Made by a program: the position numbers and the translations under genes. DNA of 37,733 bases from Flavobacteriales bacterium (lineage in GTDB: Bacteria; Bacteroidota; Bacteroidia; Flavobacteriales; Weeksellaceae). Shown here in pieces: positions 1 to 8,202 of this stretch. The stretch covers positions 1 to 37,733 of the forward strand of contig PDSY01000023.1 in the NCBI GenBank assembly GCA_002747105.1. The letters run 5' to 3'. Below the pieces are notes generated by a model. It made no database searches, was not told the origin of the DNA, and saw only the letters and a list, made by a program, of their open reading frames with translations. Each line of letters opens with the position of its first letter. The first letter of the stretch is position 1.

Positions 1-112
1 AAAACTTGCTCCACCGCTTTTCCCCTCGCTTGCATCGAACACAAGAAATTTTTTAACGATTTTAAACTTCATTTTCTTAACGCCTACATTTCCGAGGTCG
101 TTTTCTTAACGC
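1..112 (-). repeat. Dispersed repeat, copy 1 (cut by window start)
   Basis: Bases 1-100 align without gaps to 3791-3890 with 8 differences by eye. Read on the minus strand, the copy opens with an ATG at 72-70 and stays open for 24 codons to the window edge (begins MKFKIVKKFLVFD), matching the micro-ORF of copy 2 except for a few codons. The 12-mer TTTTCTTAACGC occurs twice (72-83 and 101-112). Function unknown; it is a repeat family member, possibly a degenerate or very small gene. Confidence 0.8.
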
Positions 113-130
113 TAAAATTCAATCCATTAA

Positions 131-178
131 AAAAACTCCTCTCTATTTATACAATAAATTAATATCAGTATAAAAGAG
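131..178 (-). terminator. Probable terminator of the CNNM-clpS operon
   Basis: CTCTATTTATAC (141-152) pairs with GTATAAAAGAG (168-178) with one bulged base and a 15-base loop. On the minus strand the stem is followed after a few bases by a run of seven T (plus-strand A run at 129-135). It lies just downstream of the last gene of the operon. Confidence 0.5.
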
Positions 179-180
179 CA

Positions 181-1035
181 TCACTTACTTTTCATTTCAT
201 ATTCAAAATTTACTACTTTGAAACCATAAAAAGTCAATGTTTGATGGGCTTTTATCTTTCCATTTTCAGAATATACCATTAAAGTATCTTTGAAGGATTT
301 GATGTATTTCGTCCATAAGTTGCCTTTTTTATCCTTTAATAAAAAATAAAATCCGCTATCTCCTATTTTCTTTCCTGCCGATGTTAAGATTAACGCTCCA
401 TTATTCCCTATACTTGGTTCTAAAATCACCGTAGCATTTCCGTTGGGTAATGGAAATACAGCTTTAATACAAGTGATTCCGCTTGGTAGTGTGCAGGTTT
501 CATAAATCCCCGAATAAACGATTTGTTTCGTTGCTTTAAAAGCTCTTAGCCAAATGGTTCGTTTTAGTTGTTGAGTGTTCATGTCCCTTAACTGAATAAT
601 CTCACTCGTTATTTCCTTGGTTCCTTCACTATCAAGAGGAATATTCAACTGTTCAATTCTATTGCTAAAAAATAGTTTCAATAAATATCCAAAGGCTTTG
701 AAAAAAGGGTTCCACTTGGTGGTTAAATGCAATTCATAATCGCTTGTGTTTTCGTAAAAATCAATTACATTTTTTGATAGTTGATGGCGTTGGGTCGAGG
801 ATAAATTCAATTCATCAATAGAACTGATTAAACCTTTGCTTTGTGTAGATTTACAGGTTTCTAAATTTTCATCTTGTTGTAACTGATGAATAAACTTCTG
901 ACCTATTTCATTGGTATTTCCAAAAGGAGCTAAAAGCCATTGAAAATCCTTTGAATTGATTTTCTTCCCCGAAAGAATCACCCATTGTTGCGTGAACCAA
1001 TCTTGAACATTTTGTTTGAAAGAAGCAAAATTCAT
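181..1035 (-). CDS. Conserved protein of unknown function, coupled to CrtA-like gene
   Basis: A 284-residue protein with no recognised catalytic motif. The N-terminal half is polar and probably helical (residues ~1-110). The C-terminal half (~165-284) looks like a beta-rich domain, with blocks such as VFPLPNGNATVILEP and KIGDSGFYFLL. From memory this resembles a family of uncharacterised proteins found in several phyla; that resemblance is unverified. There is no signal peptide, and the only fairly hydrophobic stretch is short (~115-125). I chose the ATG at 1035 because it overlaps the upstream stop codon by one base (TAATG), a typical arrangement for translational coupling. An upstream TTG-type start in the same frame would overlap the neighbour by 43 bases and is less likely. 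It is the last gene of the operon and precedes a terminator. Confidence 0.75.
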   Translation of the reverse strand: MNFASFKQNVQDWFTQQWVILSGKKINSKDFQWLLAPFGNTNEIGQKFIHQLQQDENLETCKSTQSKGLISSIDELNLSSTQRHQLSKNVIDFYENTSDYELHLTTKWNPFFKAFGYLLKLFFSNRIEQLNIPLDSEGTKEITSEIIQLRDMNTQQLKRTIWLRAFKATKQIVYSGIYETCTLPSGITCIKAVFPLPNGNATVILEPSIGNNGALILTSAGKKIGDSGFYFLLKDKKGNLWTKYIKSFKDTLMVYSENGKIKAHQTLTFYGFKVVNFEYEMKSK

Positions 1036-1742
1036 TACGAAGTCCTCTTTTGGGTAAAGTGGCTTTTCCCTTTCCAAGCACCATATTCAGCAAGTAGTTT
1101 AAACCTAAGGGTGGTAAACTCAAAATGAAAGTTTCTTCGTTCTCTTTCTTTCATAGCCTTAGCATGTCTTTTGGGCTGAGACATTTTGCTATGACCATGC
1201 ACCATACTTTCCATTTCTTTTTGGTTTTTCCAAATGGTAAAAGTAGAAATGGTATTAGGAAACTTGAAAGAAGCCAAAGAGAGTAATGTACCAGAATGGT
1301 CTCTCACTAACTTTTCAACAGGTCTTCCCCAGTGTAAAAATCTCGGAATTTCAAAAGGTTTCATTCGTGCAAGTGTTACGGCAACAACAGGAGAATTTGG
1401 AGTATCTAAAGTTTCTTTTTTATTGGGAATTTGATAACCTTTTATACTTCCCCACGCTCTCATAAATCCCAAACGAATGTGCCAACCCTTGTTTAACAAC
1501 TTACCAAACTTGTCTTTTTCTAAAAAATATTCCAAGTCTTCTTCTCTTTCCCATTGGGCAAAAATGGCAACTTCTCGTATCAAAAACCGAGAAGGAGACA
1601 AAATAGGAGACCCTAAAGTCATCGCTGTCATATATTCAGCATACATAAGTCCTCTGGCGTTCTTATCAATCAAGTTGAAAAACAACCCTTTAATGGCTTT
1701 TCCTAATGGGATTTTCACAAGATGAAAAGAGGAAATACTCAT
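1035..1742 (-). CDS. Spheroidene monooxygenase-like (CrtA-like) protein
   Basis: A 235-residue protein. The C-terminal half has the layout of the CrtA family: a segment around PVVAVTLARMKPFEIPRFL, then TISTFTIWKNQKEM followed by a His-containing stretch and a basic segment ending near FTTLRFKLLAEYG. CrtA proteins of purple bacteria oxygenate carotenoids. Homologues outside phototrophs are mostly uncharacterised, and no other carotenoid genes lie here, so the substrate is open. The ATG at 1742 is chosen over a TTG 24 bases upstream. The stop overlaps the start of the following gene (TAATG), so the two are probably made together. It lies 24 bases after clpS. Family assignment is from remembered motifs and is moderate. 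Confidence 0.6.
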   Translation of the reverse strand: MSISSFHLVKIPLGKAIKGLFFNLIDKNARGLMYAEYMTAMTLGSPILSPSRFLIREVAIFAQWEREEDLEYFLEKDKFGKLLNKGWHIRLGFMRAWGSIKGYQIPNKKETLDTPNSPVVAVTLARMKPFEIPRFLHWGRPVEKLVRDHSGTLLSLASFKFPNTISTFTIWKNQKEMESMVHGHSKMSQPKRHAKAMKERERRNFHFEFTTLRFKLLAEYGAWKGKSHFTQKRTS

Positions 1743-1766
1743 CTGAATTAAATTTATTTTCTCCAA

Positions 1767-2069
1767 CTAAACCACCTCACTGGTCAGCCCTTTGGATGTT
1801 AGTTTTTCGTGCATCGGTTGTAAGATTTCCATTTCCCCTGATTTCACGACACATTTACCTTTGTAATGAATCAGCATGGTGCATTGTTCAGCTTGGACGA
1901 GTGTATGCTTACAAATTTTGATTAAGCAGTCTATCACGAAATCGAAGGTATTGAAATCATCATTCCAAACCACCAACTTATGTATATCATTCGTTTTATC
2001 AACCACCAAAACTTCTTCTTCATCTTCCTCTTCGTAGTGGTCAAAATAAATTTGATACTTTTTATTCAT
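1767..2069 (-). CDS. clpS: ATP-dependent Clp protease adaptor ClpS
   Basis: A 100-residue adaptor that binds N-degron substrates and delivers them to the ClpA or ClpC unfoldase of the Clp protease in the cytoplasm. The family core is clear: residues 33-43 (VVWNDDFNTFD) contain the Asn36-Asp37-Asp38 set that contacts the substrate N terminus. His68, in the block IHYKGK, matches the conserved histidine. The acidic N-terminal ~30 residues are the variable tail that engages the chaperone. Length is normal for the family. It starts 13 bases after the CNNM gene stop and is followed 24 bases later by the CrtA-like gene, so it is probably co-transcribed with both. Confidence 0.95.
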   Translation of the reverse strand: MNKKYQIYFDHYEEEDEEEVLVVDKTNDIHKLVVWNDDFNTFDFVIDCLIKICKHTLVQAEQCTMLIHYKGKCVVKSGEMEILQPMHEKLTSKGLTSEVV

Positions 2070-2082
2070 TTTCAGGATTTAT

Positions 2083-3435
2083 TTATTCCTCCTCGGCATC
2101 TTCTTTGGGCTCTACTTTGGGATCAAAATTAAGTTCTACCAATTCCACACTTTTATTATTCATTTTCAGAATTTTAACATGATAGTTTTCAATATCAAAC
2201 ATCTGATTTTCCTCTGGAATTTCTTGTAACTGATGCAAAATATACCCTGCCAAAGTATTGTATTCTATCTCTTCATCGTCTTTGATAATCTGAGGCAAAT
2301 ATTCATTAATCTCCTCCAAAGGCTGAGTAGCCTGAACCCAATAAACACCGTCAGACACTTTCTCTACAATCTTGTCCTCGTCATCTTCTTCATCTTGAAT
2401 TTCTCCCACCAATTCTTCCAAAATATCTTCCATGGTGATAATCCCCTGCGTTCCGCCAAATTCATCAATCACAATAGCGATATGTTGTTTTTTGGACTGA
2501 AAATCGTTTAATAAATCAGATATTTTTTTCGTTCCAATCACGAAAAATCCCTCCCTCATCAACTCTTTCAACACCTCATGAGTAAGATTACCGTCTCTCT
2601 TAATATGCTCTCTAATAATATCTTTAATATAAAAAATACCGATAACATTATCAATAGAATCTTCGTAAACAGGTATTCTTGAATGCCCCGATTCCATTAT
2701 AATTTCCATTATTTCCTCTACTGAATCTTCAATATCAATCGATAAAATATTTTGTCTTGAAACCATAATATCTTTCGCATTATGATCATGGAAATCCAAT
2801 GCATTTTTTATGATTTCATAATTCTCTTCTTGTATCTCACCAGAATCTGCCGATTGTTTTACCAATAACTGTAATTCCTCCGTAGAATGAATTTCATGGT
2901 CAGATGCTGGATGAATTTTCACTAAACGCAAAAAAGAATTGGATATCGCATTCATCAACCAAATAAATGGTCGGAAAACATTATAAAATAACCTCAATGG
3001 TGGGGAAATAAACAATGTCGTGGATTCTGGTTTTCTAATGGCTATTGATTTAGGTACTAATTCCCCAAAAACAATATGCATAATGGTAATAATTAAAAAA
3101 CTACAAACCACAGAAATGGTGGTGAGCGTTGTTTCTCCTACTTCAAAAGAGAAATAAGAAAATAGCGTGTGGAAAATACTTTCCAAAGCACTTTCTCCTA
3201 CCCAACCCAAGGCTAATGACGCCAATGTAATCCCTAACTGAGTGGCAGATAAATAAGCATCTAAATTTTTAATAATTAGTTCTGCTTGTTTTGCCATAGC
3301 GTTACCTTCGGCTGCTTTTAATTGAATCTGAGAATAACGAACTTTAACAATTGAAAATTCTGCGGCTACGAAAAAGCCATTTAATAAGACTAAAAATAAT
3401 GCGATTAAAATCTTGACTATACTGTCGGGTTCCAT
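2083..3435 (-). CDS. CNNM/CorC-type transporter-like protein (DUF21-CBS-CorC_HlyC)
   Basis: A 450-residue inner-membrane protein of the family often annotated as hemolysin or Mg2+/Co2+ efflux protein. Order of domains: membrane domain of four hydrophobic segments (~1-175, with the signature ATQLGITLASLALGWVGE at 64-81), tandem CBS domains (~220-345, ending in VIDEFGGTQGIITMEDILEELVGEI-type sequence at 322-346) and a C-terminal CorC_HlyC domain (~360-435). The tail is acidic. Related proteins move or sense divalent cations; the hemolysin label is historical. A close paralogue group in Bacteroidota is called GldE, but no gld genes lie nearby, so I leave the symbol empty. It is the first gene of the operon with clpS; a -7 box lies at 3463-3470. 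Confidence 0.9.
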   Translation of the reverse strand: MEPDSIVKILIALFLVLLNGFFVAAEFSIVKVRYSQIQLKAAEGNAMAKQAELIIKNLDAYLSATQLGITLASLALGWVGESALESIFHTLFSYFSFEVGETTLTTISVVCSFLIITIMHIVFGELVPKSIAIRKPESTTLFISPPLRLFYNVFRPFIWLMNAISNSFLRLVKIHPASDHEIHSTEELQLLVKQSADSGEIQEENYEIIKNALDFHDHNAKDIMVSRQNILSIDIEDSVEEIMEIIMESGHSRIPVYEDSIDNVIGIFYIKDIIREHIKRDGNLTHEVLKELMREGFFVIGTKKISDLLNDFQSKKQHIAIVIDEFGGTQGIITMEDILEELVGEIQDEEDDEDKIVEKVSDGVYWVQATQPLEEINEYLPQIIKDDEEIEYNTLAGYILHQLQEIPEENQMFDIENYHVKILKMNNKSVELVELNFDPKVEPKEDAEEE

Positions 3436-3462
3436 ATATTTTTAAATAATTGATATAATACG

Positions 3463-3470
3463 CAAATATA
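3463..3470 (-). promoter_or_regulatory. -7 promoter box of the CNNM-clpS operon
   Basis: Minus-strand TATATTTG fits the Bacteroidota -7 consensus TAnnTTTG. It lies 27 bases upstream of the CNNM start. A TTTG at 3486-3489 could be the -33 element, though its 15-base spacer is shorter than usual. Confidence 0.5.
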
Positions 3471-3518
3471 ACAAAATAAATAAAACAAAAAATAATTTAC
3501 ATTAAAATTATTAGAGCA

Positions 3519-3890
3519 AAATCATACTTCGTTAAAAGAGGTTAAAATAAAGCAAACTGATTTAATCATCTTAAAAACAACATTTTAAAAATAACACCTC
3601 ACTCTTTTGTCTTGAAACCTAACGAAGTGGTTCGGCAAAGCCAAACAAAAGAGCCAACTGCGAAGCATATCATGAATACCTACGAAATAATAAAATGATA
3701 TGAATAAAAGTTCAAGACTGCGGAAATTCGGCTAAAAATAAAGTCAAAAATCTAAAATTTAGCTACGCTGAACCACTCCGTTAGGTTTCTAAAACTTACT
3801 CCACCTCCTTTCCCCTCACTTGTATCGAACACAAGAAATTTTTTAACGATTTTCAACTTCATTTTCTTAACGCCTACATTTCCGATGTCC
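3519..3890 (-). repeat. Dispersed repeat, copy 2 (complete, composite)
   Basis: This fills most of the 543-base gap between the CNNM gene and the phosphoethanolamine transferase. Its right part (3791-3890) matches window positions 1-100; its left part (3519-3757) matches 37573-37733 with two extra segments of about 50 and 28 bases. Inverted arms of 22 bases at 3615-3636 and 3767-3788 match at 20 positions. CATATCAT (3666-3673) and ATGATATG (3695-3702) form a second inverted pair. No transposase or clear target duplication is seen. On the minus strand one frame runs from the ATG at 3862 to a TGA near 3600, interrupted by two TAG codons. Confidence 0.8.
3752..3862 (-). CDS. Micro-ORF inside the dispersed repeat
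   Basis: A 36-codon frame starting MKLKIVKKFLVFD, continuing through a Gly-rich stretch (residues 17-21) and ending TEWFSVAKF before TAG. The first 24 codons recur in copy 1 with five changed codons, four of them changing the residue. No recognised domain, signal peptide or Shine-Dalgarno sequence. After the TAG the same frame would continue (IFDFIFSRISAVLNF), and that continuation is also present in copy 3 with the same TAG. It could be a real tiny gene, a remnant of a longer one, or chance. Expression is unproven. Confidence 0.3.
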   Translation of the reverse strand: MKLKIVKKFLVFDTSEGKGGGVSFRNLTEWFSVAKF

Positions 3891-3921
3891 TTTTTTTTCA
3901 AGATTAAAATTTAGTCCTTTC

Positions 3922-3975
3922 TATTCAAATTAATTAAAACATTCACTATCAATTAATTCAAAAAACATTTGAATA
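3922..3975 (-). terminator. Possible hairpin 3' of phosphoethanolamine transferase
   Basis: TATTCAAAT (3922-3930) and ATTTGAATA (3967-3975) are perfect inverted 9-mers, with a second nested pair, TTAATT and AATTAA. It sits just past the stop codon. There is no long T run after it, so terminator activity is uncertain. Confidence 0.3.
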
Positions 3976-3978
3976 TCG

Positions 3979-5586
3979 CTATTTTTTAGTACTGTTTTTT
4001 TTAGCCTCTTGAATCAAATCATTCGGTAAGGAGTTATTTTTCAATGAATTATAATCTATCACCTTTTTATCTCCATCATTTACTCTTAGGGATTTATCAT
4101 CATTCTTTTCTTCTGAAATAAATTGATAATTCCTTTGAGCATTTTTAGTTTCAATGCCTAAAATTTGACTGAAAAAGTGTAAAAAATCTTTTCCCGTTCT
4201 CGTGGCTTTAATCTGCCTTGTCTCTTTTAAATCGCTCTGCCACAACAAAAAAGGAACTTGAAAAGCTTGTTTATTAATCCCATGAGAAAGCATATTATTT
4301 TTTAATTTCAAACCATGATCACTAAAATAAATCAATGAAAAATCTTCGTCGTTTTTAACCAATTGATGATGTACTTTTTCTAAAAAAGAGTCTAACATCT
4401 TAATGCTCTTATTATAACACGAAATATCATCCGATAAGATAAATTCATCATATTCATCATCGGTTCTATCGCAAGAAGAAGGATGAGAACCTGTCATGTG
4501 CAAAACAATCAATCGAGGTTGAGCTTCCTTTTTATCCATCACTTGCTCGAAATATGGCAACATTTCAGCATCTTGTAAATTGCTACTATCATGATTTCCT
4601 TTTTTCAAAAATACCATTTCATCTGCCTGATTGGCAATAATTGTTACAGGCGAATCATGATAACCAATTCTCCCCTGATTAGAAATCCAATAGGTTTTAT
4701 ATCCTATCTTTTTCGCCAATGAAAGGATATTGTTATTGGTTTCAAAATTTTCCAAATCATTAGAAAGAGATATTGTCCTTAATAACGATGCAAAAGTATG
4801 GGGAGCAACAGCATAATAATTATCAAACTGAATATGATAAGAAGCATCAATAAAAGGCGTATTCTGTATAGGAAAACCATAGGAATGTAAAAAATCTTTT
4901 CTCACGCTTTCGCCTATTACCAAAACGATGGTTTTATTAGATGTTTTATCGGGAGAGGATTTTATAATTTCCCAAGTAGCTGGTTTCTGAGATTGCTTTT
5001 TTAATTTTTCATCTTCTTTTTTCACATCAAAATACAAACTCAATAAAGTGACTTTTTCCAATGGCTGAAAATAGAAAAAATCACTAATTTTAGTACCTTG
5101 GTCAGTAGGTTCTAAATTAATCGGCTCTAAAGCTTTTTTGAGGGGAAATGAAATTAAAAATACCAATAATAAGACTTTAGTCATTTTAGGTAAAGTCAAT
5201 TTCAAAGACTTGGTTTTCAGTAAAAAAACCGAATAAACCGCCAATAAAAGTAAAGATAAATAGACCCAAAATGGAATTAATTTAATATATGAAACAGATT
5301 CGTCCATATTGGTGTAATAAATGGAGCTGATGTAATTATAATTAATATTCCCATAAATGGTAAGCGTTGGTAGTACAAAACACGACAGAAAAAATGAAAA
5401 AACAATAAAAAAGTTTAATAGTTTTCTGCTTGCACTCGCTATCAATAAAAAGAAGGCAAAAGTTTGTATAACAAACCTGAACCTTTCTGTTACTCCATCA
5501 TTGTAGGCTAAAAAAAATGTAGCATAAGCCGTAGTTAAAATCAGTAACAGAATATACGGATAAAATCGACGATGGTTTTTTTTCAT
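3979..5586 (-). CDS. Phosphoethanolamine transferase (EptA/CptA-like)
   Basis: A 535-residue inner-membrane enzyme expected to transfer phosphoethanolamine onto lipid A or another surface glycan on the periplasmic face. The N-terminal ~155 residues hold five hydrophobic segments; the sulfatase-fold domain follows. Metal and active-site positions of the family are visible: Glu226 in VIGES, the candidate nucleophile Thr in PHTFASLLRT, His in HMTGSHP, and Asp-His in SDHG. The start is the ATG at 5586; a TTG two codons earlier is possible. The C-terminal ~50 residues are charged and extend past the catalytic domain. It stands alone between the repeat and the atp operon terminator. Acceptor substrate cannot be read from sequence; such enzymes can affect polymyxin susceptibility. 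Confidence 0.88.
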   Translation of the reverse strand: MKKNHRRFYPYILLLILTTAYATFFLAYNDGVTERFRFVIQTFAFFLLIASASRKLLNFFIVFSFFLSCFVLPTLTIYGNINYNYISSIYYTNMDESVSYIKLIPFWVYLSLLLLAVYSVFLLKTKSLKLTLPKMTKVLLLVFLISFPLKKALEPINLEPTDQGTKISDFFYFQPLEKVTLLSLYFDVKKEDEKLKKQSQKPATWEIIKSSPDKTSNKTIVLVIGESVRKDFLHSYGFPIQNTPFIDASYHIQFDNYYAVAPHTFASLLRTISLSNDLENFETNNNILSLAKKIGYKTYWISNQGRIGYHDSPVTIIANQADEMVFLKKGNHDSSNLQDAEMLPYFEQVMDKKEAQPRLIVLHMTGSHPSSCDRTDDEYDEFILSDDISCYNKSIKMLDSFLEKVHHQLVKNDEDFSLIYFSDHGLKLKNNMLSHGINKQAFQVPFLLWQSDLKETRQIKATRTGKDFLHFFSQILGIETKNAQRNYQFISEEKNDDKSLRVNDGDKKVIDYNSLKNNSLPNDLIQEAKKNSTKK

Positions 5587-5622
5587 GACCAATAAAACTG
5601 AATTTTCAATCTGTTAATATAC

Positions 5623-5652
5623 AAAAAAAGCACCAAGTTAATGATGCTTTTT
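5623..5652 (-). terminator. Terminator of the ATP synthase operon
   Basis: On the minus strand GCATCA and TGGTGC form a six-pair stem (one G-U pair) around a six-base loop, extended by A runs and T runs on either side. The T run follows the stem directly. It lies 27 bases past the atpG stop and before the next gene. Confidence 0.75.
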
Positions 5653-5678
5653 GTTTTCATTTCTTAAGGATAAGAATA

Positions 5679-6533
5679 TTAGTTATTCAAGGCTTCTGCA
5701 CCCGATACAATCTCTAAAATCTCACCTGTAATGGCTGCCTGACGAGCTTTATTATAATAAATAACCAATTCGTTTTTCAATGCTTGTGCGTTATCTGTTG
5801 CTTTGTGCATCGCTGTCATTCTCGCTCCATGCTCAGATGCGATAGAATCCAAGACTGACTTATAAACTTGAGTCTTAATAGATTTTGGAATCAAATTGTT
5901 TAATATTTCGCTACAACTTGGTTCAAAGATATAATCTGTATTTGCATTCTCCTCCACTTCTGGAATCGTAATTGGTAAGACTTGCTCTGTCTGAACAGTT
6001 TGCGTAGCAGCATTAATGAACTTATTATAAATCACAAAAACTTTATCGTATTCTCCTTCTTTATAATCTTCCATTACCGCCTCTGTAATATCAGCTACGG
6101 CTTCAAAACTCATATTATCATAGACATCACTCTTATTGTCTTTGATTTTTTGAGTTCTCTTTAAGGCATCAAAAACTTTTTTACCAATGGTTAAAACCTC
6201 TATTTCTACTTTTGCATCTTTTGTTTGAGCATTGAACTCTTTTACGATAGATGAGTTGAAAGCACCCGCTAATCCTCTGTTAGAAGATACAACAATATAA
6301 AGTACTTTTTTCACCTCTCTTTCCTCTGTATAAGTAGAAACGGACTCTAATTCTGTACCAGCACTCACATTTTCAATAAGTTCCGTTAGTTTTTCAGAAT
6401 AAGGTCTTAGCATAACGATGGCATCTTGAGCTTTCTTCAATTTCGCAGCAGAAACCATTTTCATTGCACTGGTAATCTGCATTGTTGAACTAATTGAAGA
6501 TATCCTACCTCGTATTTCTTTTAAGTTTGCCAT
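5679..6533 (-). CDS. atpG: ATP synthase F1 subunit gamma
   Basis: A 284-residue central stalk subunit of F1. The N terminus MANLKEIRGRISS and the following TMQITSAMKMVSAAKL block are typical of gamma, as is the C-terminal helix (RMTAMHKATDNAQ ... YNKARQAAITGEILEIVSGA). These two helices form the coiled coil that rotates in the alpha/beta ring. The ATG at 6533 is chosen because it gives the standard N terminus; a TTG nine codons upstream would add an atypical leader. It is the last gene of the operon. A 76-base gap from atpA, unusually large for this operon, contains a strong hairpin. Confidence 0.97.
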   Translation of the reverse strand: MANLKEIRGRISSISSTMQITSAMKMVSAAKLKKAQDAIVMLRPYSEKLTELIENVSAGTELESVSTYTEEREVKKVLYIVVSSNRGLAGAFNSSIVKEFNAQTKDAKVEIEVLTIGKKVFDALKRTQKIKDNKSDVYDNMSFEAVADITEAVMEDYKEGEYDKVFVIYNKFINAATQTVQTEQVLPITIPEVEENANTDYIFEPSCSEILNNLIPKSIKTQVYKSVLDSIASEHGARMTAMHKATDNAQALKNELVIYYNKARQAAITGEILEIVSGAEALNN

Positions 6534-6559
6534 TTTATTTGTTTGAGTTATGGTGGACA

Positions 6560-6593
6560 ATGATTGGTATTTTTTAAACTAAATACCAATCAT
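6560..6593 (-). other. 13-bp perfect hairpin between atpA and atpG
   Basis: ATGATTGGTATTT (6560-6572) and AAATACCAATCAT (6581-6593) are exact reverse complements around an 8-base loop. No T run follows on the minus strand, so it is not a simple intrinsic terminator. It is in the position expected for an mRNA processing or 3'-stabilising structure. Confidence 0.8.
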
Positions 6594-6609
6594 TCTCCTT
6601 TTAAGTTGA

Positions 6610-8187
6610 TTACTTATATTTTGCAGCTAAATCTTCTGCCACTTTGTTTAGAACATTTTTGATATCTCCATCAATTTTCCCTGACTTAATTGCTGTCATT
6701 GTTTCAGGATGTTTATTTTTTAAGAAATCAATATATTCTACCATAAATTCTTTCACTTTGTTTACAGGAACATCTTTCAATAAGTTTTCTGTACCTGCGT
6801 AAACCATTGCTACTTGATTTTCTACTGGTAATGGAGAGTTCACTGGCTGTTTCAAGATTTCCACATTCTTTTCTCCTTTTGTAATTACCGATAAAGTAGC
6901 TGCATCTAAATCAGAACCGAATTTAGCAAACGCCTCCAATTCTTTATATTGTGCTTGGTCTAACTTCAATGTACCTGATACTTTCTTCATAGACTTAATC
7001 TGAGCAGAACCACCTACACGAGATACAGAGATACCTACATTAATCGCAGGACGCACCCCAGAGTTGAATAAATCTGACTCCAAGAAAATCTGACCATCAG
7101 TAATCGAAATCACATTCGTAGGAATATAAGCTGATACATCTCCTGCTTGTGTTTCAATAATTGGTAATGCTGTTAAAGAACCACCACCTTTTACGATTGG
7201 TTTCAAAGAATCTGGTAAATCGTTCATTTGCTTCGCAATTTCATCATCGTTGATTACTTTCGCTGCTCTCTCTAATAATCTTGAGTGTAAGTAGAATACA
7301 TCTCCTGGATATGCCTCACGACCTGGAGGTCTTCTTAATAATAATGATAACTCACGATAAGCAACAGCTTGTTTAGATAAATCATCATAAACGATTAATG
7401 CTGGCTTACCAGTATCACGGAAGAACTCTCCGATTGCTGCACCTGCCATTGGAGCATATACCTGCATTGGAGAAGGATCTGAAGCGTTTGCTGCTACTAC
7501 TACCGTATAAGCCATTGCTCCTTTTTCTTCCAAAGTTTTAACGATTTGAGCTACAGTAGAACCTTTCTGACCTACGGCTACATAGATACAAAATACTGGC
7601 TCTCCTGCGTCATAAAATTCTTTCTGATTCAAAATGGTATCAATACAAACAGTAGTTTTACCTGTTTGTCTATCTCCAATTACCAACTCTCTCTGTCCTC
7701 TTCCGATAGGAATCATAGAATCTACCGCTACGATACCCGTTTGTAAAGGCTCATTTACAGGTTGTCTGAAGATTACCCCTGGTGCTTTTCTTTCCAAAGG
7801 CATTTCGTAAAGGTCTCCTTCGATAGGTCCTTTACCATCAATTGGGTTACCTAAGGTATCTACTACCCTACCTAACATTCCGTTTCCTACTTTAATAGAG
7901 GAAATTCTGTTCGTTCTATTTACTGTATCACCTTCTTTTACCAATTTAGATTGACCTAAAAGGGCTACCCCTACATTGTCTTCTTCAAGGTTTAATACAA
8001 TACCTTCTACACCGCTTGAGAATTTTACAAGCTCTCCGTATTGTACATTTTCTAAACCATATACACGAGCAATACCATCTCCAATTTGAAGTACTGTTCC
8101 TACTTCTTCTACATTGGATTGAGTATCAAAGTTTGCTAATTGTTGCTTAAGTATCGCTGATACTTCTGCTGGATTTATTTCTGCCAT
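6610..8187 (-). CDS. atpA: ATP synthase F1 subunit alpha
   Basis: A 525-residue non-catalytic nucleotide-binding subunit, three copies per F1. The Walker A motif GDRQTGKT is at 171-178, and the arginine-finger segment [10 protein letters not shown] is present in the C-terminal third. The N terminus ([12 protein letters not shown]) fits the region that binds the delta subunit. Length and sequence are complete and ordinary. It starts 15 bases after atpH. The beta subunit gene, whose product shares the catalytic sites with alpha, is not in this window. Confidence 0.98.
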   Translation of the reverse strand: MAEINPAEVSAILKQQLANFDTQSNVEEVGTVLQIGDGIARVYGLENVQYGELVKFSSGVEGIVLNLEEDNVGVALLGQSKLVKEGDTVNRTNRISSIKVGNGMLGRVVDTLGNPIDGKGPIEGDLYEMPLERKAPGVIFRQPVNEPLQTGIVAVDSMIPIGRGQRELVIGDRQTGKTTVCIDTILNQKEFYDAGEPVFCIYVAVGQKGSTVAQIVKTLEEKGAMAYTVVVAANASDPSPMQVYAPMAGAAIGEFFRDTGKPALIVYDDLSKQAVAYRELSLLLRRPPGREAYPGDVFYLHSRLLERAAKVINDDEIAKQMNDLPDSLKPIVKGGGSLTALPIIETQAGDVSAYIPTNVISITDGQIFLESDLFNSGVRPAINVGISVSRVGGSAQIKSMKKVSGTLKLDQAQYKELEAFAKFGSDLDAATLSVITKGEKNVEILKQPVNSPLPVENQVAMVYAGTENLLKDVPVNKVKEFMVEYIDFLKNKHPETMTAIKSGKIDGDIKNVLNKVAEDLAAKYK

Positions 8188-8202
8188 TTTGGTTATTTTT
8201 TC

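Noticed and set aside
2083..3435. Naming the CNNM protein GldE
   Set aside because: GldE belongs to the same family, but there is no gld gene next to it and family-level sequence cannot separate it from paralogues.
3615..3788. A 174-base MITE-like element with 22-base inverted ends
   Set aside because: Copy 3 shares the interior but not the left end, no clear target duplication flanks it, and no transposase is present. Kept as a repeat rather than a mobile element.
6578..6593. A four-codon frame (ATG ATT GGT ATT TAG) on the minus strand in the atpA-atpG hairpin
   Set aside because: The AGGAGA before it touches the ATG, too close for a ribosome site, and the ATG is half of the stem. Chance is more likely than a leader peptide.
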